Notes: generated from the letters alone by a model not told the origin. A DNA stretch of 64,000 nt from Sutcliffiella horikoshii DSM 8719 (GCA_001648575.1 LQXN01000054.1:26016-90015), one strand, 5' to 3'. Positions 54,875-63,607 are shown, counted from the first letter of the stretch. Numbers and translations: made by a program.

Positions 54875-55057
54875 ATGAGCAGAGTTTTCTTATTCATTAT
54901 ATTGATCATCATCATTTTCAATAGCTTTCGATATTTATACTATATTGCCACAGGTCCTATCGAAGCCTATTACTTTGTCATGCTGGCCATCAATCTTGCG
55001 GGGATGGGATTCGGCATTTATCACCTATTCTTTCAGAAAAAAAGCCAGAAGAATTAG
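54875..55057 (+). CDS. Small two-helix membrane protein
   Basis: 60 aa, MSRVFLFIILIIIIFNSFRYLYY then YFVMLAINLAGMGFGIYHLFF and a basic tail. GGGGGATGAA before the ATG. Follows ydiF by 26 bp and precedes a terminator, so probably cotranscribed. Function unknown. Confidence 0.65.
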   Translation: MSRVFLFIILIIIIFNSFRYLYYIATGPIEAYYFVMLAINLAGMGFGIYHLFFQKKSQKN

Positions 55058-55065
55058 CCTAACGC

Positions 55066-55100
55066 AAAACAGCACAGCCCCATGGACTGTGCTGTTTTTA
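55066..55100. terminator. Bidirectional terminator
   Basis: AAAACAGCACAG (55066-55077) pairs with CTGTGCTGTTTT (55087-55098), between convergent transcription units. Confidence 0.9.
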
Positions 55101-55108
55101 TATAAACG

Positions 55109-55813
55109 TTATCTCGTATCACCAGGCACCGTGGAAGCTTTTCTGATCATGCCCCAGTTCGGCAGATAAGCCAAAAGCGCGAACCCAACGAGCGCAAGAA
55201 AATTAAGACCAAGCTTCATACCTTCCATATCCAGCACAAACACATCTACTACATAGCTTCTGGTCGCAGGCAAAATCATCACAATCGCCAAAAGCGCCAT
55301 TGCACTGAACCCGCCTATCATGCCGAACCGGTAAAAAATAGTACCAAGACAAAAGCCCAGTGAGATAAGCAGAAAACAAATCGTCGTATCCACAAACAAT
55401 TGGTTATACCATGTATTTGTCAATGTCGTGGCCTCGACTGTATGATAAGTCAGCAACTTGCCATTTACTGCTGTGGCAACAAATTGATTCATCACATTAT
55501 AGAGCAGGACATGTATCATTGAAAACACTGCTGCGACCACTGCACAATAAACGAGGACACTCAGTATATAATAATTTCTTGTCGCACCAAGCTTTATGCA
55601 GTAAGGGAAGGTTTCCTTTGTTGTCAAAAAGCCGGTGATGCCGCAGAAAATATATATCGGTATGCTTGTCGTCACGACCATTGTGGTGTCAAAGGATAAA
55701 ACGATGATTGCCATGGCGATCAAACTGCCTATCAGTATGGACCAGAAAACTTTGAAGGAAAACCGCATATCCACTGCAAGATAATAAAGTACCGCCTTCA
55801 TTTCGTTAAGCAT
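55109..55813 (-). CDS. ABC transporter membrane subunit (YtrC/YtrD-like)
   Basis: 234 aa with about six hydrophobic segments (VFWSILIGSLIAMAIIVLS, IPIYIFCGITGFLTT, YILSVLVYCAVVAAVFSMIHVLLY, ICFLLISLGFCLGTIFY and others). No recognisable domain by sequence motif, but it overlaps the ATPase gene by 8 bp in a GntR-ATPase-permease operon like ytrABCDEF. Substrate unknown; such systems often respond to cell-wall antibiotics. Confidence 0.75.
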   Translation of the reverse strand: MLNEMKAVLYYLAVDMRFSFKVFWSILIGSLIAMAIIVLSFDTTMVVTTSIPIYIFCGITGFLTTKETFPYCIKLGATRNYYILSVLVYCAVVAAVFSMIHVLLYNVMNQFVATAVNGKLLTYHTVEATTLTNTWYNQLFVDTTICFLLISLGFCLGTIFYRFGMIGGFSAMALLAIVMILPATRSYVVDVFVLDMEGMKLGLNFLALVGFALLAYLPNWGMIRKASTVPGDTR

Positions 55814-56687
55814 ATTTTTTCACTCCCCCAAGCTCTTCTTCCGTCATGTACACCATCAACTGCTGAACTGTACATCTCTCCGCATCCAGATTATGCGTGG
55901 CGGCCTGTTCCAAGGATAAGCCTTCCCCATATAAGGTCGCAGTTTTTCTCCCAGCCAAGACGGATTCATGCAATACCCGCTTACCTTGGGCAAACTCATC
56001 CACCGCTTCTTTTTTACCTGATACTGTAATACTTGATTCCAATAGTTTTTCTGAAGATTCATGAAAGAGAAGCTCCCCGCTCCTCAACAGGATCACATCT
56101 TCAAACAAGTTGCTTACCTCATCAATCAGGTGGGTGGATAGGATGATGGTCCTTGGAAACTCCTCGTATTCTTCCAACAGCACCTCATAAAATTTATACC
56201 TGGCCGCCGCATCAAGCCCGATATACGGCTCATCAAGGATTGTGATCTTTGCCCTGCTGGCAAGCCCGATGATGATGCCAAGCGAAGATTCCATCCCTTT
56301 GGATAATCCCTTCGTTTTGAGGGTTGTATCCAGATTGAAGGTGGTGAGCAGCGCATTTGCCGTGTCCCAGGACCAGTTAGGGTAGAAAAGTGACGCCACT
56401 TTTAAAATATCCTTGATTTTCAAGCGTTTAATAAAATTGTTGCTCTCATTTACAAGGCAGATGTCTTTGGTGATCTGTCTGTTGTTGAATGGATTTTGCC
56501 CATTTATGAGGATATCTCCTGATGAAGGAAGGGCATGACCGGCAAGCATCTGCATCAATGTCGTTTTACCTGCCCCATTGCGGCCAAGCAGCCCGTAGAT
56601 TTTGTTTTCCTCAAGCGTTAGCGTCAAGTTATTCACCGCTTTTTTGTTTCCATAGTTTTTGCATACGTTCTCAAGCTCTACTCTCAT
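55806..56687 (-). CDS. ABC transporter ATP-binding protein (YtrB-like)
   Basis: 293 aa. Walker A GRNGAGKTTL near residue 36, signature LSKGMESSL near 130, Walker B ITILDEPYIGLD near 155, H-loop LSTHLID. The signature is LSKGM rather than LSGGQ, as in YtrB/YhcH-type ATPases. Overlaps the GntR gene by 4 bp. A C-terminal extension of about 80 residues is typical of this group. Confidence 0.88.
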   Translation of the reverse strand: MRVELENVCKNYGNKKAVNNLTLTLEENKIYGLLGRNGAGKTTLMQMLAGHALPSSGDILINGQNPFNNRQITKDICLVNESNNFIKRLKIKDILKVASLFYPNWSWDTANALLTTFNLDTTLKTKGLSKGMESSLGIIIGLASRAKITILDEPYIGLDAAARYKFYEVLLEEYEEFPRTIILSTHLIDEVSNLFEDVILLRSGELLFHESSEKLLESSITVSGKKEAVDEFAQGKRVLHESVLAGRKTATLYGEGLSLEQAATHNLDAERCTVQQLMVYMTEEELGGVKKYA

Positions 56688-57052
56688 TGTTCTTCCCCCT
56701 TGCGAATAAAGTTTTCCAATTCTTCCTTACTGATTCCAAGCTTGCTTGCTTCCTGCTTTAAAGGGATGATGAAATCTTTGAAAAAAGCCGCTTTCCTTTT
56801 CGTCAGGATAATCTCCTTTGCTCCCTCTGCAACAAACATTCCGACCCCTCTTTTCTTAAATAAAATCTCCTGATCCACCAACTGATTGATACCCTTTGCT
56901 GCCGTTGCCGGGTTGATCTGATAATATTTCGCAAATTCATTTGTGGAAGGTACCCGCTCTCCCTCCTGCATGCTGCCTTCTAAGATGCCGCTCTCGATCA
57001 GTTCGGCCACCTGCTGAAAGATAGGGATATCACTTTTAAGATTAATTTCCAC
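56684..57052 (-). CDS. GntR-family regulator, YtrA subfamily
   Basis: 122 aa, GTG start at 57052 behind AGGTGAAAAC. Winged HTH FQQVAELIESGILEGSMQEGERVPSTNEFAKYYQINPATAAKGINQLVDQEILFKKRGVGMFV followed by a short helical tail (about 45 residues) instead of a ligand domain, defining the YtrA group. Probably represses its own operon by binding the inverted repeat at 57112-57139. Confidence 0.9.
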   Translation of the reverse strand: MEINLKSDIPIFQQVAELIESGILEGSMQEGERVPSTNEFAKYYQINPATAAKGINQLVDQEILFKKRGVGMFVAEGAKEIILTKRKAAFFKDFIIPLKQEASKLGISKEELENFIRKGEEQ

Positions 57053-57111
57053 GTTTTCACCTACTTTGGTTGGCTTAGTATATTATTATGTTTGCTTTGT
57101 TGTTTGGTTCA

Positions 57112-57139
57112 TTACTTATGTAACTAACTATATAAGTAA
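57112..57139. promoter_or_regulatory. Candidate operator of the YtrA-like regulator
   Basis: TTACTTAT (57112-57119), 12-bp spacer, ATAAGTAA (57132-57139): perfect 8-bp inverted repeat about 60 bp upstream of the GntR start. Confidence 0.6.
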
Positions 57140-57393
57140 CGAAGTTAGAAGTCAATGGTGAATTGCATTTTTTCGTATTTATATTGTTGAGGTTTTTGTG
57201 GGTGGGCTTGGTTGAGGTGGAATAGCAAGTATTCCCTATAGAATTTTGCTGAACACAAAGACTTTTAAATCGTTAATTTTCACCCAGATGTCTTAGAAGT
57301 TATTTTCTTCTGCTTCCTCCGCGCTGCCACGCTCCAACGCAATTTTTGTCGAACAAAAAAGGTATTCTGCTGAAGCTTGTCGACTAGCACTAG

Positions 57394-57567
57394 TTACCCA
57401 CAGGTTTATACACATATCCACCCTTGTTTTATAAGTTATCAAGATAATTATTCACACTATCCACAAAATCACATAAAGTTATCCACAATTTTTATTCACA
57501 TTTGGGAGGTTTATTTTAATGGAAATCTGGGTAACTATCCACATTTAATCCACAGGTGTGTGGATAA
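57394..57567. promoter_or_regulatory. DnaA-box cluster
   Basis: In 174 bp there are perfect TTATnCACA boxes at 57406 (TTATACACA), 57448 (TTATTCACA), 57479 (TTATCCACA), 57492 (TTATTCACA) and, on the other strand, 57559 (TGTGGATAA). One-mismatch boxes lie at 57394, 57457, 57535 and 57546. Far from a dnaA gene. B. subtilis has such clusters outside oriC, one of them by my recollection near gcp (tsaD). Confidence 0.85.
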
Positions 57568-57626
57568 CATTCCCCAATCCTTAAAACCTTCTTCAAATGT
57601 AAAAAAAGCCTTTCAACTGCTCTAAG

Positions 57627-58661
57627 TCAGTCAAAAGGCTTTTCTATATCCAATCCCGGATTCGCATTCAAATCCATCCCGGACCTCTTTCCTAATCGGT
57701 ACATCACACTGCCTGCCGTCGCGATCATGGCTGCATTGTCTGTACACAGGGATAATGGTGGAATCACCAGGTTCTTCCCTTCTTTATCCACAGCATCCTG
57801 CAAAGCTGCACGCAAGCCCTTGTTCGCCGCTACTCCACCGGCCAGCAGCACTTGATTCACGCCATATTCCTTCATCGCACGAATCGTTTTTCCAACCAGC
57901 ACCTCGATCACGCTTTCCTGAAAGCTTGCCGCAAGGTCCTCTGGCACGATTTCTTCCCCTTTTTGCTTGGCATTGTGTAAGGTGTTGATAACTGCTGACT
58001 TCAATCCTGAAAAACTGAAATCATAGGAGTCTTCTTCAAGCCATGCTCTTGGAAGCTTGATAGAAGGTTTCCCCTCAGCCGCCATACGATCGATGTGAGG
58101 GCCGCCTGGATAAGGCAGCTGGAGTGTGCGCGCCACCTTGTCATAGGCCTCTCCTACGGCGTCGTCACGCGTTTCCCCGATCACCTCAAAGGAACCGTGC
58201 TCCTTCATGTACACAAGCTCTGTATGTCCACCTGACACGACGAGCGCAAGCAATGGGAAGTCAAGGTCTGCCACAAGTTGGTTGGCATAGATATGGCCTG
58301 CAATGTGATGGACCCCGACGAGTGGCTTCTGATGGGCAAATGCCATCGCCTTAGCCGCGTTCACACCGATCAACAGTGCACCCACAAGCCCCGGTCCTTC
58401 CGTCACCGCGATGGCATCCATGTCTTCTATCGTCATTCCGCTTTGCTCCAGCGCTTCCTCCAGTACCACTGTCATCTGCTCCACATGATGACGTGAAGCA
58501 ATTTCCGGTACCACGCCACCAAAACGCTGATGGCTCTCAATCTGGGAGGAAACGATATTCGCAACGATTTCCTTGCCGTTTTTAATGATGGCCACCGCCG
58601 TCTCATCACAGCTCGTTTCTATTCCCAATATCAGTTCGTCTTTTTCTACGTTCGTTTTCAT
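57627..58661 (-). CDS. tsaD: tRNA N6-threonylcarbamoyltransferase TsaD (Gcp)
   Basis: 344 aa from the ATG at 58661, whose ATGA overlaps the rimI stop. [16 protein letters not shown] at the start, metal-binding [12 protein letters not shown] (HxxxH) near residue 112, and [19 protein letters not shown] motif [17 protein letters not shown] near 270. Attaches threonylcarbamoyl to A37 of ANN-decoding tRNAs with TsaB and TsaE, both encoded just upstream. Confidence 0.97.
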   Translation of the reverse strand: MKTNVEKDELILGIETSCDETAVAIIKNGKEIVANIVSSQIESHQRFGGVVPEIASRHHVEQMTVVLEEALEQSGMTIEDMDAIAVTEGPGLVGALLIGVNAAKAMAFAHQKPLVGVHHIAGHIYANQLVADLDFPLLALVVSGGHTELVYMKEHGSFEVIGETRDDAVGEAYDKVARTLQLPYPGGPHIDRMAAEGKPSIKLPRAWLEEDSYDFSFSGLKSAVINTLHNAKQKGEEIVPEDLAASFQESVIEVLVGKTIRAMKEYGVNQVLLAGGVAANKGLRAALQDAVDKEGKNLVIPPLSLCTDNAAMIATAGSVMYRLGKRSGMDLNANPGLDIEKPFD

Positions 58662-59107
58662 AAATTCACCCACATCACTAGTGCATCTTCATTATTATCC
58701 ACATAGTATTTTTTCCGGATCCCGCCGTTTTGGAAGCCGTATTTGCGATAGAGTGACTGTGCCACCACATTCGACACCCTCACTTCCAGCGAAACGGTGG
58801 TCGCTCCGACCATTTTACAATATTCCATTGCTTTTCCAAGTAAAAGATCACCAAGTTTTCTGCCCCGACACGCTGGATCGACGGCGATATTGGTAATTTG
58901 CGCTTCCCCCATGACGATCCAGATCCCGCAATACCCGATCACCTGTTCATCCTCTTTCATCACAAGATAATGGGCATAAGGGTTGTTGGTCAGTTCATAA
59001 TAAAAGGCATCCTTAGTCCAAGGTGTGGCAAATGATTTCAACTCCACCCCATATACCCCTTCAATATCATAAACCGTCATTTTTGAAATTCCTATCAATG
59101 AATTCAT
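58658..59107 (-). CDS. rimI: Ribosomal-protein-alanine N-acetyltransferase RimI
   Basis: 149 aa from the ATG at 59107 (AGGTGAG upstream). GNAT fold with acetyl-CoA site [15 protein letters not shown] near residue 80 and [29 protein letters not shown] at the end. Acetylates the N-terminus of S18 or similar. Conserved position between tsaB and tsaD. Confidence 0.93.
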   Translation of the reverse strand: MNSLIGISKMTVYDIEGVYGVELKSFATPWTKDAFYYELTNNPYAHYLVMKEDEQVIGYCGIWIVMGEAQITNIAVDPACRGRKLGDLLLGKAMEYCKMVGATTVSLEVRVSNVVAQSLYRKYGFQNGGIRKKYYVDNNEDALVMWVNL

Positions 59108-59116
59108 TCCGCTCAC

Positions 59117-59812
59117 CTATTTTTCTTTACTTTCCAGCCATTTCGCCTCTGCTTCTGCAAGTCTTGTATAGTTCGGCACAAAGGAATGTGCATCCTCTGC
59201 CTCCCGTTTCAAGCCAAGAAAGGCAAGCTCACTTGGTCTTGGGTTATTCTCGCTGACTTGAGCAAAATGCGCCAGTTCCCCAAGGTACTCTATGATGGTT
59301 TCCTGATGGAGGTGCACATCATTTCCGATGAACAATACCGGTTCCTGCTTGTCCTTTAACGTTTGCAGCCAATCTGTCATCAGGATGTTCACGTCCTCGA
59401 TTTCTGTAACCAACTCACCATCTACATACCGATACAGCCCCGTATATACCTGACCGCGCCTTGCATCCTGCAATGCACAGAGGCTTCCGGCAAAATAACG
59501 GCCATTCGCTGCCACAAGCTCAAGGCTTGAAACCCCGACAAGAGGAATCTTCAACGACCAAGCTAAAGTCTTGGCAAGCGTCACACCTATCCTGACTCCC
59601 GTATAAGAACCTGGCCCTTTTCCCACCACTATCCGCTCAAGCTCTGCAGGTTTCACATCACAATCCTGCATCAGCTTCTCGACTGCAGGCATCGCACGCA
59701 GCGAGTGGTTCTTTTTCACATTTGTCACCAGTTCCCCGATTACCTTATCTTCTTCGACAATTGCTACCCCAAGTACATAGGTAGATGTATCGATCGCTAA
59801 TACTTTCGTCAT
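59117..59812 (-). CDS. tsaB: tRNA threonylcarbamoyladenosine biosynthesis protein TsaB
   Basis: 231 aa, ASKHA fold. LAIDTSTYVLGVAIVE at the N-terminus, GPGSYTGVRIGVTLAKTLAWSLKIPLVGVSSLE near residue 70. Inactive paralogue and partner of TsaD. Overlaps tsaE by 4 bp. Confidence 0.96.
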   Translation of the reverse strand: MTKVLAIDTSTYVLGVAIVEEDKVIGELVTNVKKNHSLRAMPAVEKLMQDCDVKPAELERIVVGKGPGSYTGVRIGVTLAKTLAWSLKIPLVGVSSLELVAANGRYFAGSLCALQDARRGQVYTGLYRYVDGELVTEIEDVNILMTDWLQTLKDKQEPVLFIGNDVHLHQETIIEYLGELAHFAQVSENNPRPSELAFLGLKREAEDAHSFVPNYTRLAEAEAKWLESKEK

Positions 59813-60264
59813 TCCATTAACTCCTTACAAATAGCCTCATATCTTTCCCCTCTTGGCGTGAGCACGATTTTCCGTTCATCGTCCCCTTGGTGATAGATAT
59901 AGATTTCCAACCGTTCTTCCGGCAAAAATTCTTCGATCAGGTGTGCCCATTCCACCACCGTCACACCTTCTCCTTCAAAATAATCATCAAACCCCAGGTC
60001 CTCTTCACTGTCAGCCAAGCGGTACACATCCATATGGTAGAGCGGAAGTCGCCCTTGGTATTCCTTGATGATGGTGAAGGTCGGACTGTTCACATTCCTT
60101 TTGATCTCAAGTCCTTTCGCCAACCCTTTTGTAAAAGTTGTCTTCCCTGCACCAAGATCCCCTTCGAGCAGCAGGACCTCCCCGCCATTCATCCATTTTC
60201 CAAGCGCCTCGGACTTTGCCATGGTCTCCTCGGCAGAATGTGTCATTAGCTCCACTTGCAACAT
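59809..60264 (-). CDS. tsaE: tRNA threonylcarbamoyladenosine biosynthesis ATPase TsaE
   Basis: 151 aa. Walker A GDLGAGKTTFTKGLAKGL near residue 35, FTIIKEYQGRLPLYHMDVYRL near 65 and VVEWAH near 105. ATPase that resets the TsaBDE complex. AAGGAG precedes the ATG. Gene order thiL-tsaE-tsaB-rimI-tsaD is the Bacillus order. Confidence 0.96.
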   Translation of the reverse strand: MLQVELMTHSAEETMAKSEALGKWMNGGEVLLLEGDLGAGKTTFTKGLAKGLEIKRNVNSPTFTIIKEYQGRLPLYHMDVYRLADSEEDLGFDDYFEGEGVTVVEWAHLIEEFLPEERLEIYIYHQGDDERKIVLTPRGERYEAICKELME

Positions 60265-60270
60265 ATCATC

Positions 60271-61251
60271 CTACTCCTTACTTCTATTAAAATGATTATA
60301 TCCTTCTTTTTTCAGCTTCTGCAGACCTTCATCCGTCTTCAAAAACACCTGCCCCTGTCCACTTTGAACAGAACCGATCTTGGTGATTTTTATACCGGAT
60401 GCCATGCATTCCTCATACAAGGAACCCCAATCTGCCGCCGGGATGGAACCCACCAACTCAAAATCTTCCCCGCCGGTCATGGCCCAGGTCAACGCCTTGT
60501 CCGGATTATAGTCCCGCAAATCATCACTTATAGGTATTGTTTCCTTATTTATCAAAATATCTACCTGGCTGGCTTCTGCAATCTCCAGAAGCTCACTTGC
60601 CAAGCCATCGCTCACATCATTCAGGGAAACACGACCATAGTTGCTTAATATCCTTCCCAATGCCACTTGAGGCTTTGGCTGTTGATGCTTATCCACTAAC
60701 GATTGATATGCAACAGGTCTGTTATGTAAAAGGATGTCCAACCCACCAGCTGCATTTCCAAGTGTACCGGAAACAAACACCACATCATCCTCTTTCGCAT
60801 TAGAACGAAGCAGCCTCTTGCCATTCTCCACTTTTCCAATAACGAAAACACTCAGTACCATCGTTTTGCCGGAAGTCGTATCTCCACCGATCAAATCCAT
60901 TTCATATTGGTCACCAAGCTGCTTCATGCCGTCATAGATTTCCTTCAGCTCTTCTGGTTCCCAGCTTTTCGGGATGGTAATGGATACGAGATAATACATC
61001 GGATAACCACCCATCGCTGCCACATCGCTAATGTTGGCCGCAAGTGCCTTATACCCAATATCAAAGGGAGCCATCGTCTGTCTAGTGAAATGAACATCTT
61101 CCACCATCGTATCCACACACACGATTTTCTCATACCCATCCTCTAAAGAAACCAGCGCCGCATCATCACCTATTCCCACTACCTTATCTTCATGAAACAA
61201 TCGATTTGGCTGAATATCTTTTATAAAAGCAAACTCATCTGAAATGGACAA
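60271..61251 (-). CDS. thiL: Thiamine-monophosphate kinase
   Basis: 326 aa from the TTG at 61251, 8 bp after AGGAG; the GTG at 61260 is part of the ribosome-binding site. KVVGIGDDAALV near residue 25, VCVDTMVEDVHF near 50, ALAANISDVAAMGG near 75 and NDVSDGLASEL near 210 are ThiL motifs. Phosphorylates thiamine monophosphate to the diphosphate cofactor. First gene of the tsa operon. Confidence 0.95.
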   Translation of the reverse strand: MSISDEFAFIKDIQPNRLFHEDKVVGIGDDAALVSLEDGYEKIVCVDTMVEDVHFTRQTMAPFDIGYKALAANISDVAAMGGYPMYYLVSITIPKSWEPEELKEIYDGMKQLGDQYEMDLIGGDTTSGKTMVLSVFVIGKVENGKRLLRSNAKEDDVVFVSGTLGNAAGGLDILLHNRPVAYQSLVDKHQQPKPQVALGRILSNYGRVSLNDVSDGLASELLEIAEASQVDILINKETIPISDDLRDYNPDKALTWAMTGGEDFELVGSIPAADWGSLYEECMASGIKITKIGSVQSGQGQVFLKTDEGLQKLKKEGYNHFNRSKE

Positions 61252-61403
61252 TCCCTTCACTCCTTTGCTTCCGACTGCTACCCACTATTATAACGAATGG
61301 GGACATATAAAGAAAATAATTATCCTAATAAGATCTGAGGGTGCGGCATTAGAGTAGACAGGGTTCTATGATAAGAAAAAATCTTATTTAATAATAGATA
61401 AAC

Positions 61404-61429
61404 GTTTAAAGCTCCCAGAAATAGGATAA
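61404..61429 (+). promoter_or_regulatory. Possible SigB-type promoter
   Basis: GTTTAA (61404-61409), 14-bp spacer, GGATAA (61424-61429). The -35 matches SigB, the -10 (GGGTAT) only partly. Confidence 0.35.
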
Positions 61430-61469
61430 AGACAAGGGAACGCTTAAATTTAAAGGAGGAATTTTTGAA

Positions 61470-61787
61470 ATGGCATACACAGATCGTGAAGCTACAGAAG
61501 ACAGAGTAGAACGTAAAGTAGAAAACATGGATCCAAGCAAGAAAGAACAGATCCTGGCCGACTTCGATACCTTCAAGAGCTATTTAAGTGAAAAAGTCTC
61601 CAAAGGGAAAAAAGTTGGACTAGGAGAAGAACAGCTTGCTGTTGCCGCTGAAAAAGTAGGGGACTACCTTGCCAAGCACGAGGACCCACGAAACAGCGAA
61701 GAAAAGCTTCTTCAGGAACTATGGAAAGTCGGGGACAAAGACGAGCGCCACAAACTTGCGCACATGCTAGTCAAACTAGTAGATTAA
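61470..61787 (+). CDS. DUF3243-family protein (YmfJ-like)
   Basis: 105 aa, soluble and highly charged. ILADFDTFKSYLSEKVSKGKKVGLGEEQLAVAAEKVGDYLAKHEDPRNSEEKLLQELWKVGDKDERHKLAHMLVKLV covers the DUF3243 domain. N-terminal 25 residues are an extra acidic/basic extension. Function unknown. AAAGGAGGAATTTTTGAA precedes the ATG. Confidence 0.8.
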   Translation: MAYTDREATEDRVERKVENMDPSKKEQILADFDTFKSYLSEKVSKGKKVGLGEEQLAVAAEKVGDYLAKHEDPRNSEEKLLQELWKVGDKDERHKLAHMLVKLVD

Positions 61788-61848
61788 TCGTAGTAGAAAT
61801 CACCCCATACATTTATACCGAGAAACTTAATCAATCTTATAACCATCC

Positions 61849-61873
61849 AACCACCTCTAAAGGTGGTTTTTTT
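61849..61873 (+). terminator. Terminator of the DUF3243 gene
   Basis: CCACCT-ctaa-AGGTGG followed by T7. Confidence 0.85.
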
Positions 61874-62001
61874 CATGGGTAAATTTTCCTTGATAAAAAT
61901 ATAATGAAAAAGAAGGAATTTGTCATAATTTATAGAATATTTAAACTTGGTTGCCGATATATAATCTATAGGGGGCAAATACTAACTTAGGAGGGAAATC
62001 A

Positions 62002-62922
62002 ATGCGCTTTACTAGTTTTTTCTTTTTTCTCATCATGGCTGTGGCATTAACAGGTTGTAACAACGGAGGAGTAGAAGCCGAGGCCGAAGAGGCGATAGGC
62101 TTAGAGTACACCTTTGAAAAAGATGGACAAGAATTTGAGATTATTCACGTGTACGAGTTGTATGAAGCATTCTATGCAGAAGGACTTAAAGGGGAAGAAG
62201 CAACTGAACTGTACACTTCAAGCATCCTCGATGAGGTTGCGGATAGATGTTACAAAGGCGGAGAATTTGAACAAATGACAGACTATGTTTTAGCTCCACC
62301 AAAGAACCGAATCGCTGTCCAAGATAACTTAAAGAGAATGGACATTCGAAAAATCAATGCTGCCATCAAAGACTCATTAACTAAATCGGCCAATGAACTT
62401 CCACTAGAAGGAAGCAAAACCACTGTATGTGTATTCCCTACAGACAATAACGCACCAGCCACTTTTGTAACAGCAGGTGTTGGCCAAATTGTTGTCTTTT
62501 TTGACCGCAACACTACTGACAACATCCTTAAAGCAGGTGTAGCTAACAAATACCACAACAGCTACTGGGTGGAAAACCACTATAACGGCGAAACATTCAC
62601 CGTTTTGGATAACCTTGTGATCGAAGGAAAAGGAGCTATGTTCCAAAAGCTTGTATACCCTAACATTAACGCAGCTCCTGTAGATGAGGCATTCAACAAA
62701 GATCTATGGTCCAGAATTGAAGGGGACTTGGAAAAAGAAGATGATAAAAAGACCCAAGAAATCTTCAAAGGCGGAAGAAACGGTCTGCCTAGCCAATATG
62801 GATACAGCGAAAGCTACAAAATGGTTAAATCCTATGTAGACGCAAACGAAGGTGCATCCATTGAAGATTGGTCAGCAGCCACTTCCGAAGAAATCCTTGA
62901 TGCGCATAAAGCTAATTATTAA
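62002..62922 (+). CDS. DUF2268-like lipoprotein with degraded protease site
   Basis: 306 aa. Lipoprotein signal MRFTSFFFFLIMAVALTGCN with Cys19 as lipobox. The mature part follows the DUF2268 (YjaZ-type predicted Zn-protease) pattern: TVCVFPTDNNAPATFVTAGVGQIVVFFDRNT, then KAGVANKYHNSYWVENHY and LDNLVIEGKGAMFQ. Where DUF2268 proteins have HEYHH, this one has NKYHN (residues 182-186), so both the first zinc histidine and the catalytic glutamate are missing. It keeps the downstream EG of the third-ligand region. Probably a non-catalytic relative with a binding or chaperone role. Confidence 0.75.
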   Translation: MRFTSFFFFLIMAVALTGCNNGGVEAEAEEAIGLEYTFEKDGQEFEIIHVYELYEAFYAEGLKGEEATELYTSSILDEVADRCYKGGEFEQMTDYVLAPPKNRIAVQDNLKRMDIRKINAAIKDSLTKSANELPLEGSKTTVCVFPTDNNAPATFVTAGVGQIVVFFDRNTTDNILKAGVANKYHNSYWVENHYNGETFTVLDNLVIEGKGAMFQKLVYPNINAAPVDEAFNKDLWSRIEGDLEKEDDKKTQEIFKGGRNGLPSQYGYSESYKMVKSYVDANEGASIEDWSAATSEEILDAHKANY

Positions 62923-62958
62923 TAGTTACATTTGAGTTTAAAAATACGTGGTATAGGA

Positions 62959-62993
62959 GATGGAGCCTTGTTTAGGGGGCTTCATCTTTTTTT
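62959..62993 (+). terminator. Terminator of the DUF2268-like gene
   Basis: GATGGAGCC (62959-62967) pairs with GGCTTCATC (62978-62986), then T7. Confidence 0.88.
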
Positions 62994-63039
62994 GATTTTG
63001 TTTTAGCTGGGGTTTGTAGGTTGGTTCGGATGTTGAGAT

Positions 63040-63062
63040 GGGGTTGGGGGTTGGGGGTTGGG
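63040..63062 (+). other. G-quadruplex-forming motif
   Basis: GGGG-TT-GGGGG-TT-GGGGG-TT-GGG on the plus strand: four G-runs with 2-base loops. It is on the template strand for rrn transcription. Confidence 0.6.
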
Positions 63063-63084
63063 AAGCAAATGACGGTGTCACTTT

Positions 63085-63230
63085 TTGTATATTTATGTCG
63101 ATTGGCATTTATATGACACAAAGTGGCTTATAAATAAAAAAGTTGGATTATAAAACCAAGAAAGTCGCTTATAAATGGAAAACTTGGCTTATAAAATAAC
63201 AAATGTGCCTTCCATACTTCAAACTTGACT
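63085..63230. repeat. Array of ~20.5-bp repeats with a TGGCTTATAAA core
   Basis: TGGCatttAtA, TGGCTTATAAA, TGGaTTATAAA, TcGCTTATAAA, TGGCTTATAAA, TGcCTTccAtA and TGaCTatATAA start at alternating 20- and 21-bp steps. Only the core is kept. Lies between the DUF2268-like gene and the rrn/tRNA operon. Confidence 0.75.
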
Positions 63231-63259
63231 ATATAATTCATGAATTACACTAAAAAAGA

Positions 63260-63287
63260 CAAAAAAAATAACGAAACCTAGTTTCGC
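63260..63287 (-). terminator. Terminator of the rrn-tRNA operon
   Basis: Minus strand CGAAAC-tag-GTTTCG followed by TTATTTTTTTT. Confidence 0.85.
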
Positions 63288-63299
63288 ATTTTAAAAGAA

Positions 63300-63375
63300 T
63301 GGCGGTCCCGACCGGGATCGAACCGGCGATCTCCTGCGTGACAGGCAGGCATGTTAACCGCTACACCACGGGACC
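63300..63375 (-). tRNA. tRNA-Asp (anticodon GTC)
   Basis: 76 nt. Minus strand GGTCCCGTGGTGTAGCGG, anticodon loop CTGTCAC with anticodon GTC, T loop GGTTCGATCC, acceptor CGGGACC and encoded CCA. Last gene of the rrn operon. Confidence 0.97.
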
Positions 63376-63380
63376 TTATT

Positions 63381-63457
<77 letters not shown>

Positions 63458-63490
63458 ACAATAATATATGCTATTTTACAATAAGCAATA

Positions 63491-63607
63491 GCCTGGCAAC
63501 GTCCTACTCTCACAGGGGGAGATCCCCCAACTACCATCGGCGCTGAAGAGCTTAACTTCCGTGTTCGGTATGGGAACGGGTGTGACCTCTTCGCCATCAT
63601 TACCAGA
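63491..63607 (-). rRNA. rrf: 5S ribosomal RNA
   Basis: 117 nt. Minus strand TCTGGTAATGATGGCGAAGA, internal CCCGTTCCCATACCGAACAC and the end GTTGCCAGGC match Bacillus 5S. Confidence 0.97.

Noticed and set aside
57377..57625. 82-residue plus-strand frame in the tsaD upstream region
   Set aside because: Composition (SYPQVYTHIHPC...) derives from DnaA boxes; no ribosome-binding site.
63085..63230. Possible CRISPR array near rrn
   Set aside because: Core repeats are about 11 bp at 20-21-bp period; too short and irregular for CRISPR.
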